DNA of 41,370 bases from positions 314,625-355,994 of the forward strand of contig NZ_MJAJ01000003.1 in assembly GCF_001746365.1 (NCBI RefSeq), given 5' to 3'. Position 1 is the stretch's first letter. Each line of letters begins with the position of its first letter. Origin of the DNA: Streptomyces sp. LUP30. Lineage in GTDB: Bacteria; Actinomycetota; Actinomycetes; Streptomycetales; Streptomycetaceae. A program made the translations under genes and the position numbers. Positions 24,913-33,123 of the stretch are shown here, piece after piece. The notes below the pieces were generated by a model that saw only the letters and a program-made list of their open reading frames with translations, ran no database searches and had not been told where the DNA came from.

Positions 24913-25326
24913 GTGAAGCGAGCACTGCCTGTCCTGGTCCTGTCCGTGGCGGGTCTGATCCCGGTCTGGCGCTATGCCCCGTCGACCGGTACGACCTCCA
25001 CCACCCAAGCCGTCTCGACGCCCCCCGCGTCCTCCGACGGCTCGTCCTCCACCTCCCCCTCGGGGTCGCCGGTCCTCACCGGCACGACCGTGACGACGGA
25101 GAAAGGCGATGTGCAGGTCCAGGTCACCTACGACGGCGACAAGATCACGGCTGTGAGGATGCTCAAGCAGCCGAACCATCCGCAGACGACGGCCGCAGTG
25201 CCGAAGCTGATTGCGGAAACGCTTACAGCACAGAGTGCGGACATAGACACCGTTTCCGGTGCGACCCTCACCAGCGACGGCTACAAGGAGTCCCTGCAGG
25301 CGGCGATCGACGCGAAGGGGGCCTGA
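24913..25326 (+). CDS. Exported FMN-binding domain protein
   Basis: The 137-residue protein has an N-terminal hydrophobic signal/anchor (ALPVLVLSVAGLIPVW), a Ser/Thr/Pro linker (24-55), and an FMN-binding domain. The flavinylation motif D-x-x-S-G-A-T is intact (D112 to T118, DTVSGATLTS); the threonine is the residue to which ApbE attaches FMN through a phosphoester. It begins 10 bases after the reductase stop and ends two bases before the apbE-like gene, so it belongs to the same operon. It should act outside the membrane as a one- or two-electron carrier fed by the reductase. Confidence 0.93.
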   Translation: MKRALPVLVLSVAGLIPVWRYAPSTGTTSTTQAVSTPPASSDGSSSTSPSGSPVLTGTTVTTEKGDVQVQVTYDGDKITAVRMLKQPNHPQTTAAVPKLIAETLTAQSADIDTVSGATLTSDGYKESLQAAIDAKGA

Positions 25327-25328
25327 CG

Positions 25329-26075
25329 TTGCAGCGCGTCGAGCACGTCATGGGGTTCCCGGTCTCCCTGCGGATCGACGACCCCCTCGTCGCCGAGGAG
25401 ACCGCCGGGGAGAGCGGGGACGCCGTGTTCGCCTGGCTGCGCGCGGTCGACGAACGGTTCAGCCCCTTCAAGGCCGGCAGTGAGGTGTCCCGGTACGACC
25501 GGGGCGAGTTGTCGGCCGACGAGCTCAGCGCCGACCTCGTGGACGTCCTCGACATCTGCGAGCGCTACCGGGCGGCCACCGGCGGCGCCTTCGACGTCCG
25601 GCTGCCCGGCCGCGGCCTCGACCCCTGCGCAGTGGTCAAGGGCTGGTCCGTGCAACGCGCTGCCGACCTGCTGACCAGCGCCGGACTCAGCCGGTTCTGC
25701 CTCAACGCCGGCGGCGACGTGGTCGTCTCCGGCGGCCCCTGGCGGGTGGGCGTGCGGCACCCCGAACTCGCCGACAGGCTGTGCGTCGTCCTCGACCTCA
25801 CCGACGCCGCGGTCGCCACCTCCGCACGCTACGAACGCGGCGACCACATCCTCGACGGACGCACCGGACGGCCGGTCACCGGCATCGACAGCCTCACCGT
25901 CGTGGCCCCGACCCTCACGGAGGCCGACACCGTCGCGACCGCCGCCTTCGCCCTGGGCCCGGAGGGCGTCGAGTGGGCGGCGGCGCAGGAGGATTGCGAG
26001 GTGTACGCAGTGTTGCCCGGTGGGCGCGTACTGCGCAGCGGCGGCTTCCCGACGTCAGACGCAGCGGCCGCGTGA
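25329..26075 (+). CDS. apbE: FAD:protein FMN transferase
   Basis: The 248-residue product starts at TTG 25329; an ATG at 25350 would begin at MGFPVS. Family motifs include the N-terminal MGFPVSLRI, a central LDPCAVVKGWSVQRAADLL, CLNAGGDVVVSGG (the metal/FAD glycine-Asp loop) and ATSARYERGDHILDGRTGRPV (usually ATSG...HIIDP.TG). ApbE cleaves FAD and transfers FMN to a Ser/Thr in its target, here most likely Thr118 of the adjacent FMN-binding protein. No signal peptide is seen, although many ApbE proteins are exported, so the place of flavinylation is uncertain. The stop overlaps a tiny GTG-initiated frame. Confidence 0.92.
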   Translation: MQRVEHVMGFPVSLRIDDPLVAEETAGESGDAVFAWLRAVDERFSPFKAGSEVSRYDRGELSADELSADLVDVLDICERYRAATGGAFDVRLPGRGLDPCAVVKGWSVQRAADLLTSAGLSRFCLNAGGDVVVSGGPWRVGVRHPELADRLCVVLDLTDAAVATSARYERGDHILDGRTGRPVTGIDSLTVVAPTLTEADTVATAAFALGPEGVEWAAAQEDCEVYAVLPGGRVLRSGGFPTSDAAAA

Positions 26076-26194
26076 GCGTCACGGCGGGGGCGCTGGGAAC
26101 GGCTGTGTGGCTCCTCGGATGGGGCGCGGCCGTCGTCGCCTGGACCCCGGGCCGAGGACGACGCACCCTACCGCGCCAACGCCGGTGCCGCTGA
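26072..26194 (+). CDS. Possible 40-residue single-pass membrane peptide
   Basis: A GTG overlaps the apbE stop (GTGA) and opens 40 codons: a hydrophobic stretch (AGALGTAVWLLGWGAAVVAW) followed by a strongly basic tail (GRGRRTLPRQRRCR). The overlap is the coupling seen throughout this window and the composition suits a small membrane protein with the basic end inside the cell. It is too short for any family claim, and chance openness in GC-rich DNA is a real alternative. Confidence 0.35.
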   Translation: MSVTAGALGTAVWLLGWGAAVVAWTPGRGRRTLPRQRRCR

Positions 26195-26845
26195 AGGCGG
26201 AGGGGCGTCCTCCCGGGCGGGAGCGGGCGGCGGGGCGAGGGTCGTCATGACGCGTGCTCCAGGTGGGTGTCGGCCACTTGCGTCCGTCGTTCGGGACACG
26301 CCGAGTTCGTGGGGTCCGGTGCCGCGCCTCGCGGTGTCGTCGTCGGTTGCCGTGGCTCGGCGATGAAGCCCTCCGCCGCCCTGCGACGCACGGCGCCGGA
26401 TCCCGCTCTCCGGTCGGCCTGATCCCTAGGAATGACCCTGGGCGGGCGGGGAGGAGGCCGGCGCCGTGTCGGCGAGGGCATGGGTCTCGTCGGGCGCCGG
26501 CGTCGGCGCCACGACCGCGACCGAGCGCTGTCGGACGCCTCTCACCTTCGTCTCGTTCATGGCCATGACGATCGGGGGCCTGTCTGTGGGAACCCTGAGC
26601 CGTTCCTGAGGGATGAGTGAGATCCGGCGGACTCACAAGGCGCGCACAGGCAGAAACCGTTCTCACAACACCGGCTGTCCCATCGGCGCCCGACCGGTCG
26701 GCATCGTGGCGACCGTGCGGTATGTCCGGCGGGCCGGGAGACGGAGAGCTCATCTGGTAAGCGGTCTAGACTCTCCCCGCAATGACCTGGACTCGATCGG
26801 TCGAGTGCGGGCGGAAATTGCCAGACCCGAAGGGTATTCGGCGTT
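26195..26845. other. 651-base gap upstream of the OpuC-type operon
   Basis: No gene is well supported. A 46-codon minus-strand frame at 26426-26566 has GC-rich third positions but no ribosome site. The last 100 bases should hold the promoter of the transporter operon: GGTCTAGAC at 26765-26773 contains a possible -10 (TAGACT) and the core of a DasR-like site, but the flanks do not match the DasR consensus. Confidence 0.4.
26426..26566 (-). CDS. Possible 46-residue peptide (weak)
   Basis: ATG at 26566 (or 26560) to TAG at 26426 encodes MAMNETKVRGVRQRSVAVV, then an Ala/Pro/Asp-rich end. Third codon positions are nearly all G or C, better than the alternative frames here. There is no clear ribosome site and no recognised family, so this is only a candidate. 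Confidence 0.2.
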   Translation of the reverse strand: MAMNETKVRGVRQRSVAVVAPTPAPDETHALADTAPASSPPAQGHS

Positions 26846-28000
26846 TTGATACGGATAGATTCAGTCACCAAGCGGTACCCGGACGGCACGGTGGCGGTCG
26901 ACCGGCTCTCCCTCGACATACCGGACCGTTCGATCACCGTCCTGGTCGGCCCCTCGGGCTGCGGCAAGACGACCACCCTGCGGATGATCAACAGGATGGT
27001 CGAGCCCAGCGAGGGCGCGATCCTCATCGACGGCGTCGACAGCCGGCAGCAGTCGGTCAACACCCTTCGCCGTGGCATGGGTTACGTCATCCAGAACGCC
27101 GGACTCTTCCAGCACCGCACGATCGTCGACAACATCGCCACCGTGCCCCGGATGCTCGGCTGGAGCAAGGACAGGGCCCGCACAAGGGCCCGCGAGCTGA
27201 TGGAACGGGTGGGGCTCGACGCCTCGTTCGCGAAGCGGTACCCCTACCAGCTGTCCGGCGGCCAGCAGCAGCGCGTCGGCGTGGCCCGGGCGCTCGCCGC
27301 CGATCCGCCCGTGCTGCTGATGGACGAGCCCTTCTCCGCTGTCGACCCGGTCGTCCGCAAGGGGCTGCAGGATGAACTTCTGCGCATCCAGGCGGAGTTG
27401 GGCAAGACGATCGTCTTCGTCACCCACGACATCGACGAGGCCGTCAAGCTGGGCACGATGGTCGCCGTGCTGCGCACCGGAGGCAGGCTCGCCCAGTTCG
27501 CGCCGCCCGCCGAGCTGCTGTCCGACCCCGCCGACGCGTTCGTCGAGGACTTCCTCGGCGCCGACCGCGGCATCCGGCGCCTGTCGTTCTTCTCCTCCGC
27601 CGACCTGGAGCTGCTCACCGCCCCGGTCGTGGCGATCGACGCCACCGCCGAACAGATCGCCGCCCGCGGCACGACCGAGGCCCCCTACGTCCTCGTCACC
27701 GGTCTGGACGGCCGTCCGCTCGGCTGGAGCGAGCCCGACCGGCTGACGGCAGGGCAGGTCGACGTCGGCGGACTGCTGTCGTGCGGACGGCCGTTCGTCG
27801 CCGGCCAGGACTCGCTGAGAGCGGCGCTGGACTGCGCCGTCCTGTCGCCCACCGGCTGGGCCGTCGCCGTGGACGACGAGGGCAGGGCCGCCGGAGTCGT
27901 CTCGCAGGCCTCCATCGCCGAGGCCATCCGCGGCGCCCACGCGGCGGGCCGTGAGGAGCCGCGGACCACCGGAGCCGGCACCCGGAAGGTCATCCGGTGA
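26846..28000 (+). CDS. Glycine betaine/carnitine/choline ABC transporter ATPase (OpuC-type)
   Basis: The 384-residue protein starts at TTG 26846; GAAGGG lies about 12 bases upstream. It has Walker A GPSGCGKT (35-42), Q-loop VIQNAGLF, signature LSGGQQQR, Walker B VLLMDEPFSAVD and switch VTHDIDEA. From about 265 a CBS pair follows (VVAIDATAEQIAARG...AVDDEGRAAGVVSQASIAEAI), which in OpuA/OpuC ATPases senses ionic strength or nucleotides. It energises import of compatible solutes. The stop overlaps the permease start (GTGA). The matching binding protein is not adjacent but lies at 36818. Confidence 0.93.
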   Translation: MIRIDSVTKRYPDGTVAVDRLSLDIPDRSITVLVGPSGCGKTTTLRMINRMVEPSEGAILIDGVDSRQQSVNTLRRGMGYVIQNAGLFQHRTIVDNIATVPRMLGWSKDRARTRARELMERVGLDASFAKRYPYQLSGGQQQRVGVARALAADPPVLLMDEPFSAVDPVVRKGLQDELLRIQAELGKTIVFVTHDIDEAVKLGTMVAVLRTGGRLAQFAPPAELLSDPADAFVEDFLGADRGIRRLSFFSSADLELLTAPVVAIDATAEQIAARGTTEAPYVLVTGLDGRPLGWSEPDRLTAGQVDVGGLLSCGRPFVAGQDSLRAALDCAVLSPTGWAVAVDDEGRAAGVVSQASIAEAIRGAHAAGREEPRTTGAGTRKVIR

Positions 28001-28713
28001 ACCGCTTCTTCGACATCCCGAGCGACCTCCAGCACGACTGGCTCGGCCTGATCGGGCTGCACTTGCGCGAGGCCCTGCTGCCGGTGCTGGCCGGGCTGCT
28101 GCTCGCGCTCCCGCTGGCCCAGCTGTGCGTGCGTCTGCGCTGGCTGTACCCGCCCGTGCTGTGGGTGACGACCGTGCTCTACGCGATCCCGTCCCTGGCC
28201 TTCTTCGTCGTCCTCATCGACTACACCGGGCAGACCGAGCTCACCGTCATGATCCCGCTCACGATCTACACCCTCGTGGTGCTCGTGCCGGCGATCGTCG
28301 ACGGCGTCCGCTCGGTGCCGCAGGAGACCCTGGCCGCCGCGACCGCCATGGGCTTCGGCCCCGTACGCCGTTACGTCCAGGTCCAGTTGCCGATCGCGGT
28401 GCCCGCCATCATCGCCGGTCTGCGGGTGGCGACCGTGTCCAGCATCAGCCTCGTCAGCGTGGGCATGCTGATCGGCAACCAGGGCGCGCTCGGCAACCTG
28501 CTGCACGACGCGCAGATCTACAACCGGCCCGAACTCGCCTGGAACTCCGTGCTCACCAGCGCCGCCCTCGCGGTCCTGGCCGACGCCCTCCTGGTCGTCG
28601 TGCGCGTCCTGCTCACCCCCTGGATGCCGAGCGGCACGAGCGGCGGCCGGTCCAGGGGTGCAGGCGTCCGGCCGGACCCGGCCGTGCCCGCCCTGGAGGA
28701 CGCAGCCCGGTGA
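27997..28713 (+). CDS. OpuC-type ABC transporter permease 1
   Basis: The 238-residue protein has about five or six membrane helices and the permease EAA loop (RSVPQETLAAATAMGFGPVRRYVQVQLPIAVPAIIAGLRVATVSSISLVSVG), typical of OpuCB/ProW-type subunits. It overlaps both neighbours by four bases. The C-terminal 25 residues are a hydrophilic Gly/Pro tail not needed by the family. It pairs with the second permease to form the heterodimeric channel for osmolytes. Confidence 0.92.
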   Translation: MNRFFDIPSDLQHDWLGLIGLHLREALLPVLAGLLLALPLAQLCVRLRWLYPPVLWVTTVLYAIPSLAFFVVLIDYTGQTELTVMIPLTIYTLVVLVPAIVDGVRSVPQETLAAATAMGFGPVRRYVQVQLPIAVPAIIAGLRVATVSSISLVSVGMLIGNQGALGNLLHDAQIYNRPELAWNSVLTSAALAVLADALLVVVRVLLTPWMPSGTSGGRSRGAGVRPDPAVPALEDAAR

Positions 28714-29378
28714 ACGTACTCAATTTCGTCAGCGCTTTCTTCAGCGACAGCGCCCACTGGCACGGTTACGACGGAATTCCCACCCGCGTCTGGGAACACG
28801 TCCAGTACTCCCTGGAAGCGCTTGCACTCGCTGCCGCCATCGGACTTCCCGTGGGCCTGATGACCGGCCACTACGGACGAGGCGGAAACGTCCTTTCTCT
28901 GGTGGCCACCGCGGCCCGGGCCCTGCCCACCTTCGGCCTGCTGGTCGTGACGACCATCGTGCTCGGCTTCGGCATGCTGCCGGTGATGATCCCGCTCGTC
29001 ATCCTCGCCGTCCCGCCGATCCTGGTCACCACCTACGAGGCGGTGCGCTCCGTCGACCCGTCCCCGGTGGACGCCGCTCGCGGCATGGGCATGCGCGAGA
29101 CCGACGTCCTGCTGCGCGTCGAACTGCCCGTCGCACTCCCGCTGATCTTCGGCGGACTGCGCTCGGCGGCCATCCAGATCGTCTCCACGGCCACCATCGC
29201 CGCGTACGTCAGCCTCGGCGGCCTCGGACGCTACATCGTCGACGGTCTCTACCAGCACGACTACGAGAAGGTCGTGGGCGGTGCCGCCCTGGTCGCCGGT
29301 CTTGCACTGGTGACCCTCGCGTTGTTCTGGGCGGCGACCAAGGCGGCCGTCTCACCCGGGGTGCGCAGGAGCAACTAG
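28710..29378 (+). CDS. OpuC-type ABC transporter permease 2
   Basis: GTG 28710 overlaps the previous stop and gives 222 residues beginning VNVLNFVSAFFSDSAHWHGYDGIPTRVWEHVQYS, a standard OpuCD N-terminus. The EAA loop is VRSVDPSPVDAARGMGMRETDVLLRVELPVALPLIFGGLRSAAIQIVSTATIAAYVSLGGLGRYI. It is the last gene of the three-gene unit; normally the substrate-binding lipoprotein gene comes next in Streptomyces, but here a convergent regulator gene lies there. No strong terminator was found in the 220 bases that follow. Confidence 0.92.
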   Translation: MNVLNFVSAFFSDSAHWHGYDGIPTRVWEHVQYSLEALALAAAIGLPVGLMTGHYGRGGNVLSLVATAARALPTFGLLVVTTIVLGFGMLPVMIPLVILAVPPILVTTYEAVRSVDPSPVDAARGMGMRETDVLLRVELPVALPLIFGGLRSAAIQIVSTATIAAYVSLGGLGRYIVDGLYQHDYEKVVGGAALVAGLALVTLALFWAATKAAVSPGVRRSN

Positions 29379-29599
29379 GGCGCGTATCGAGCTGTGGGGA
29401 AGGGGTGGTCCTCGTGAGGTCCTGGAGCCGGATCAGCGAGGCGCGCAGGTAGCGAACGGCCGGCGAGGAAGCTGCCCGGGGCCTTGTCGTCCCGGGCGGC
29501 GATGCCTCGCCAGGCCTTGAGCCTGTTGACCGGACGCCGGACCGTCTTCCTCCATCGTGGTTGCGCACATGCGGCCGGTCGGTCGACGCACAGGTCGGA

Positions 29600-30466
29600 T
29601 CAGTCGCGCGCGGTGGCCGGCACACCGGTGACGGCGGTGAGCCGGAGCTTGGTCTCGTCCTCGCTGCCGGGCACAGCGGTCATGATGACGATCTTGAGCT
29701 CCCGGTCGCCGTCGGTCAGGACGTCGCAGTCGACCATGACCGGGCCCACCGACGGGTGGTCGATCGTCTTGCGGTCCTCGCGGTGCGCGGCCACCTCTCC
29801 GGTCGCCCACAGCTCGGCGAACCTCGTGTTGCCCGCGTTCAGTTCACGGATCAGCGCAGCCAAGCGACTGTCCTGAGGAAATCGACCCGTGGCCCGGCGC
29901 AGGTCGGAGACGACGGCGGCATCAGTGGCGTCGCGGTCCGTCTCGGTCACCGGCCACAGCGCGAGGCGGGCGGGGCCGGCGTCCACCGGGAACCTGTCGC
30001 GGGCGAAGTTGCGCAGCCGAGGCGGCGAGGCGGCAGGGTCGCCCAGCAGGGACGCCCACCCACGGTTCCACCACACCAGTTGCCAGTCCGCCGCGAACAC
30101 GGCGACCGCCAGGTCTGCGAGGCGGGCGAGCACCCGCTGCACGCCGGGCGGAAGTTGGTCGGAGACCGCCCCGCCCACCGGCGTCACGAGCTGGGCGAGC
30201 CGGTACAGATGGTCCCGCTCGGCCGTGGACAGCTGCAGGGCGCGCGCGAGGGACGCCACCACCGACGCTGACGGTGTCGTGGCCCGCCCCTGCTCCAGGC
30301 GCACGATGTAGTCGACCGATACCCCGGCGAGGTCGGCCAGTTCCTCGCGCCGCAGCCCGGCCGCCCGGCGTCCGCGGGCCACCGGCAGCCCGGCGGCCGA
30401 CGGGGGGAGCCGGTCCCGCCAGGTGCGGATCATCGCGCCCAGTCCGGTTCCGGGTGTCGTCGACAT
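29600..30466 (-). CDS. Xre-family regulator with MmyB-like ligand domain
   Basis: I start at ATG 30466, with GGAG four bases upstream; the ATG at 30475 abuts its ribosome site. The product is 288 residues. A helix-turn-helix spans about 38-75 (GLRREELADLAGVSVDYIVRLEQGRATTPSASVVASLARALQL). The rest is an MmyB-like domain (DLAVAVFAADWQLVWWNRGWASLLGD...FARDRFP...LIRELNAGNTRFAELWATGEV...IDHPSVGPVMVDCDVL), which resembles a fatty-acid-binding PAS fold. Such regulators usually repress a divergent short-chain dehydrogenase gene, as seen here, with 115 bases between the starts. Confidence 0.92.
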   Translation of the reverse strand: MSTTPGTGLGAMIRTWRDRLPPSAAGLPVARGRRAAGLRREELADLAGVSVDYIVRLEQGRATTPSASVVASLARALQLSTAERDHLYRLAQLVTPVGGAVSDQLPPGVQRVLARLADLAVAVFAADWQLVWWNRGWASLLGDPAASPPRLRNFARDRFPVDAGPARLALWPVTETDRDATDAAVVSDLRRATGRFPQDSRLAALIRELNAGNTRFAELWATGEVAAHREDRKTIDHPSVGPVMVDCDVLTDGDRELKIVIMTAVPGSEDETKLRLTAVTGVPATARD

Positions 30467-30510
30467 GATCTCCATCCTTCCGCATCCCCGGTCGTGCGGG
30501 TGGGCGCAAG

Positions 30511-30531
30511 GGTGGTACTGGTCGTCCTACC
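30511..30531. promoter_or_regulatory. Imperfect 21-base palindrome, probable Xre operator
   Basis: GGTGGTAC (30511-30518) and GTCCTACC (30524-30531) are reverse complements at six of eight positions around a TGGTC centre. The site is in the middle of the divergent Xre/SDR promoter region. Confidence 0.4.
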
Positions 30532-30580
30532 GTCGAAGCGTCCCTGGCCCACCCGCCTCGACGAGGCGAGCATCGACCGC

Positions 30581-31279
30581 ATGACGATCACCTTCATCAC
30601 CGGAGCCAACAAAGGGCTCGGCCGCGAGACCGCCCGTCGCCTGATCGAGTGCGGCCACACCGTGCTCGTCGGAGCCCGCGACCGCGGGCAGGGCGAGGAG
30701 ACCGCGGCCACCCTCGGCGCACGCCACGTCCTCATCGACGTGACCGACGACGCGTCCGTGGCCGCCGCCGCCGCGAACATCGCCGAACGCGAGGGCAGGA
30801 TCGACGTCCTGATCAACAACGCCGGTGTGCACGGCCCCGTCGGCGATCCCGGGGACCTCACCGCCGCCGACGCTTTCGCCGTCCTCGACGTCAACGTCAT
30901 CGGCGTCGTCCGCACCACCACCGCATTCCTGCCGTTGCTGCGCCGCTCGGACGACCCTGTGATCGTCAACGTCAGCAGCGGTATGGGCTCCCTCGCCCTC
31001 ACCCACGACCCCGACCGGCCCGAGTCGCACGTCGTCGCGCCGCTGTACACCTCCTCGAAGGCGGCGCTGACGATGTTGACCACGCAGTACGCCAAGGGAC
31101 TCGAGGGCATCCGCGTCAACGCCGCCGACCCCGGCTACACCGCGACCGACCTCAACGGTCACAGCGGTCCCCAAACCGTCACCGAAGGCACGGACGCGAT
31201 CGTCGCTCTCGCCACCGAGAAGTCCGGTGCAGGCACCGGACGCTTCGTATCCCGCCATGGCCAGATCGCCTGGTCCTGA
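30581..31279 (+). CDS. Short-chain dehydrogenase/reductase
   Basis: The 232-residue enzyme starts at ATG 30581. It has the classical SDR motifs: cofactor loop TGANKGLG (7-14), NNAG (79-82), catalytic Ser132/133 (NVSSGMGSL) and Y156-x3-K160 (YTSSK). An acidic residue at the end of the second strand is lacking and GARDRGQG occurs instead, which suggests NADP(H). The substrate is unknown. It is divergent from an MmyB-type regulator, a very frequent actinobacterial pair. It converges on the conservon GTPase gene with 306 bases between. Confidence 0.93.
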   Translation: MTITFITGANKGLGRETARRLIECGHTVLVGARDRGQGEETAATLGARHVLIDVTDDASVAAAAANIAEREGRIDVLINNAGVHGPVGDPGDLTAADAFAVLDVNVIGVVRTTTAFLPLLRRSDDPVIVNVSSGMGSLALTHDPDRPESHVVAPLYTSSKAALTMLTTQYAKGLEGIRVNAADPGYTATDLNGHSGPQTVTEGTDAIVALATEKSGAGTGRFVSRHGQIAWS

Positions 31280-31585
31280 AACCGACCGTGCCGCACCGGT
31301 CGAGCCGGGCAGCAGCCCTCGCCGGACCGAACCGTGGCGGCCGCAGACCAACGGCACAATCGCATACTTTCACCGCGCCCTGCTCGACGAACGGCCCTGC
31401 CCGCCGGCCCCGGACGTCGGACATCGGACGCCGGGCCGCGTTTCCCGACCGGCCGGACCGGTACGACTGCCGCCGACTCCATGCCGGCATCGGCAGCCAC
31501 CCACCGGCCGGCCGCGTCACCAACCTCTTCGTTTCTGTTCGTTTCTCTTCGTTCTCTTCGTTCTGTCCGGGCCGTGTTCGCCTCG
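31280..31585. repeat. Convergent gap with a T/C-rich tandem repeat
   Basis: At about 31525-31566 four units of TTCGTTTCTG/TTCGTTCTC follow each other (period 9-10), just beyond the 3' end of the conservon GTPase gene. An imperfect GC hairpin (31407-31436) could terminate either convergent transcript. No gene is supported. Confidence 0.5.
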
Positions 31586-32185
31586 TCAGCGCTCCGAACG
31601 GGCCAGAGCCTGTTCCAGCACGACGAGCAGCGCGTCGCGTACCGAGCCGCGCTCGCGCGCGTCGAAGACCAGCAGCGGCACGCCGTCCGAGACGTCGAGG
31701 GCCCAGCGGACCTCCTCCAGCGTGTGCGCCACCTGCCCGTCGAAAGCGTTTACAGCAACGGCGAACGGGATGTGCTTGTGCTCGAAGTAGTCGACGGCGG
31801 CGTAGCAGTCGTCGAGCCGGCGGGTGTCGACGATGACCAGCCCGCCGACCGCGCCCTCCACGATGTCGTCCCACATGAACCCGAACCGCTCCTGTCCGGG
31901 CGTGCCGAACAGATACAGCTTCAGGGTCGGGTCGATGGTGATGCAGCCGAAGTCCATCGCGACCGTCGTGGTGGTCTTGCGGGGGGTGTGGCTGAGGTCG
32001 TCCACACCCGCCGCGACCTCGGTGATCGCGGCCTCGGTGGTCAGCGGCTCGATCTCGGAGATCGAGCCGACGGCGGTGGTCTTGCCCACGCCGAAACCGC
32101 CCGCGATCACCAGTTTCACCGGCAGCGGCGGCCGTACGGCGGACTGGCCGGCCGAGGCGCGGACCAGCGGTTCAGTCGGTGTCAC
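31586..32185 (-). CDS. cvnD: Conservon GTPase/ATP-GTP-binding protein
   Basis: The start is GTG 32185 with GGGGAG six bases upstream; it overlaps the end of the DUF742 gene. The 199-residue product has a P-loop GGFGVGKTT (29-37), LYLFGTPGQERFGFMWDDIVEGA (the G3 region, with Thr-Pro where Ras-like proteins have Ala-Gly) and VAVNAFDG in place of NKxD. These are traits of the CvnD family of small switch proteins. In conservons the membrane kinase, Roadblock protein, DUF742 protein and this GTPase form a membrane-associated complex resembling eukaryotic G-protein signalling. It is the last gene of the unit; the cytochrome P450 gene often found next is absent. Confidence 0.93.
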   Translation of the reverse strand: MTPTEPLVRASAGQSAVRPPLPVKLVIAGGFGVGKTTAVGSISEIEPLTTEAAITEVAAGVDDLSHTPRKTTTTVAMDFGCITIDPTLKLYLFGTPGQERFGFMWDDIVEGAVGGLVIVDTRRLDDCYAAVDYFEHKHIPFAVAVNAFDGQVAHTLEEVRWALDVSDGVPLLVFDARERGSVRDALLVVLEQALARSER

Positions 32186-32615
32186 GGAGTACTCCCCGGG
32201 AGTCGGGGATGGCCCGCAGGCCATCGATAACCCTGCGCAGGACGGACGCGTCGTGGGTGACGCCGGAGTCGGGCACGTGCACGGACAGCTGCCCCGCCGT
32301 CCGCAGGTCCTCGGCGAGGACCCGCACCACGTTCAGGTGCAGCCGCAGCCGGGCCGCGATCTCCGCGATCGACTGCGGGACGCGGCAGGCGGCGACGATG
32401 TCGTGCTGCTCGAAGGAGAGCCGGCCGAGCGCGTCGATCCCGTCGGTGGTGGCCACCAACTGGGTCTCCACGGGCATCGTCCGGCCGGACGACGCCTCGC
32501 CCGAGCCGCCCGCGACCCGTCCGGCGGTGACCAGGAAGGGCCGGACGGCGGGCGCGGGCCCGACGGGGGCGACGCCGTCCTCGCCGGCCCCGCGCGGGGT
32601 GCGGCCGTCCGCCAT
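32172..32615 (-). CDS. cvnC: DUF742 conservon protein
   Basis: The 147-residue protein has the DUF742 winged-helix-like core: RPFLVTAGRV, VETQLVATTDGIDALGRLSFEQHDIVAACRVPQSIAEIAARLRLHLNVVRVLAEDL. These proteins lie between the Roadblock and GTPase genes in all conservons and probably bridge the complex or bind DNA; the exact role is not established. It overlaps the GTPase gene by 14 bases. Confidence 0.93.
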   Translation of the reverse strand: MADGRTPRGAGEDGVAPVGPAPAVRPFLVTAGRVAGGSGEASSGRTMPVETQLVATTDGIDALGRLSFEQHDIVAACRVPQSIAEIAARLRLHLNVVRVLAEDLRTAGQLSVHVPDSGVTHDASVLRRVIDGLRAIPDSRGVLRDTD

Positions 32616-32646
32616 CGGTGTTCGCTTTCTCTACGGTGGCACGCGG

Positions 32647-33123
32647 TCAACGCGTACGCGTGACGCCGACGCTGTTCTTCAGCTCCAGGACGAGCTGCGG
32701 ACTGAGCGCGGTGCCGGCGCGGTTGGCGAACACCGTCATCTCGTAGGCGATGTTGCCCAGCTTGGCCTCCTTGTCGGTGACCACGCCGAGGACGGCGCCG
32801 CTGCCGATCGCGGAGACCAGGACGTGACCGCCCTCCAGGTCGATGATGACCTTGTTCAGGCCCCCCAGGCCGTAGTTGCCGGAGGCGCCCGCGGCCAGGC
32901 TGGTGATGCCCGAGACGATCGCGGCCAGCCGTTCGGAGTCGGCGTGCTCGCGCAGCTCCGACACGGCGATCAGCAGTCCGTCGGAGGACACCGCGATGGC
33001 GTCCACGACCCCGGCGGTCTCGGTGGCGAAACGGTTGAGCAGCCAGGTGAAGTCGGCTGCGGCGGCCCGCAGATCGGTCGGCCTGGCGTCTCCGGCGGGA
33101 GTCTCACCTGTCGACGTGCTCAC
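32647..33123 (-). CDS. cvnB: Roadblock/LC7 conservon protein
   Basis: The 158-residue protein starts at a GTG overlapping the kinase stop. The Roadblock/LC7 core is clear: FTWLLNRFATETAGVVDAIAVSSDGLLIAVSEL, SGITSLAAGASGNYGLGGLNKVIIDLEGGHVLVSAIG and VLGVVTDKEAKLGNIAYEM. In bacteria such proteins act as dimeric partners or regulators of small GTPases, here presumably the conservon GTPase. Spacing to the DUF742 gene is 31 bases, so the four genes form one operon. Confidence 0.95.
   Translation of the reverse strand: MSTSTGETPAGDARPTDLRAAAADFTWLLNRFATETAGVVDAIAVSSDGLLIAVSELREHADSERLAAIVSGITSLAAGASGNYGLGGLNKVIIDLEGGHVLVSAIGSGAVLGVVTDKEAKLGNIAYEMTVFANRAGTALSPQLVLELKNSVGVTRTR

Noticed and set aside
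25215..25230. GGAAACGCTTAC, the reverse complement of a site at 3056-3067, resembling a LacI-family operator
   Set aside because: Both copies lie inside well-supported coding sequence far from promoters, and a 12-base match of this kind can occur by chance in 41 kb.
26757..26780. DasR-like GGTCTAGAC element upstream of the OpuC-type operon
   Set aside because: Only the nine-base core matches; the outer half-site bases are wrong, so it is more likely part of a promoter.
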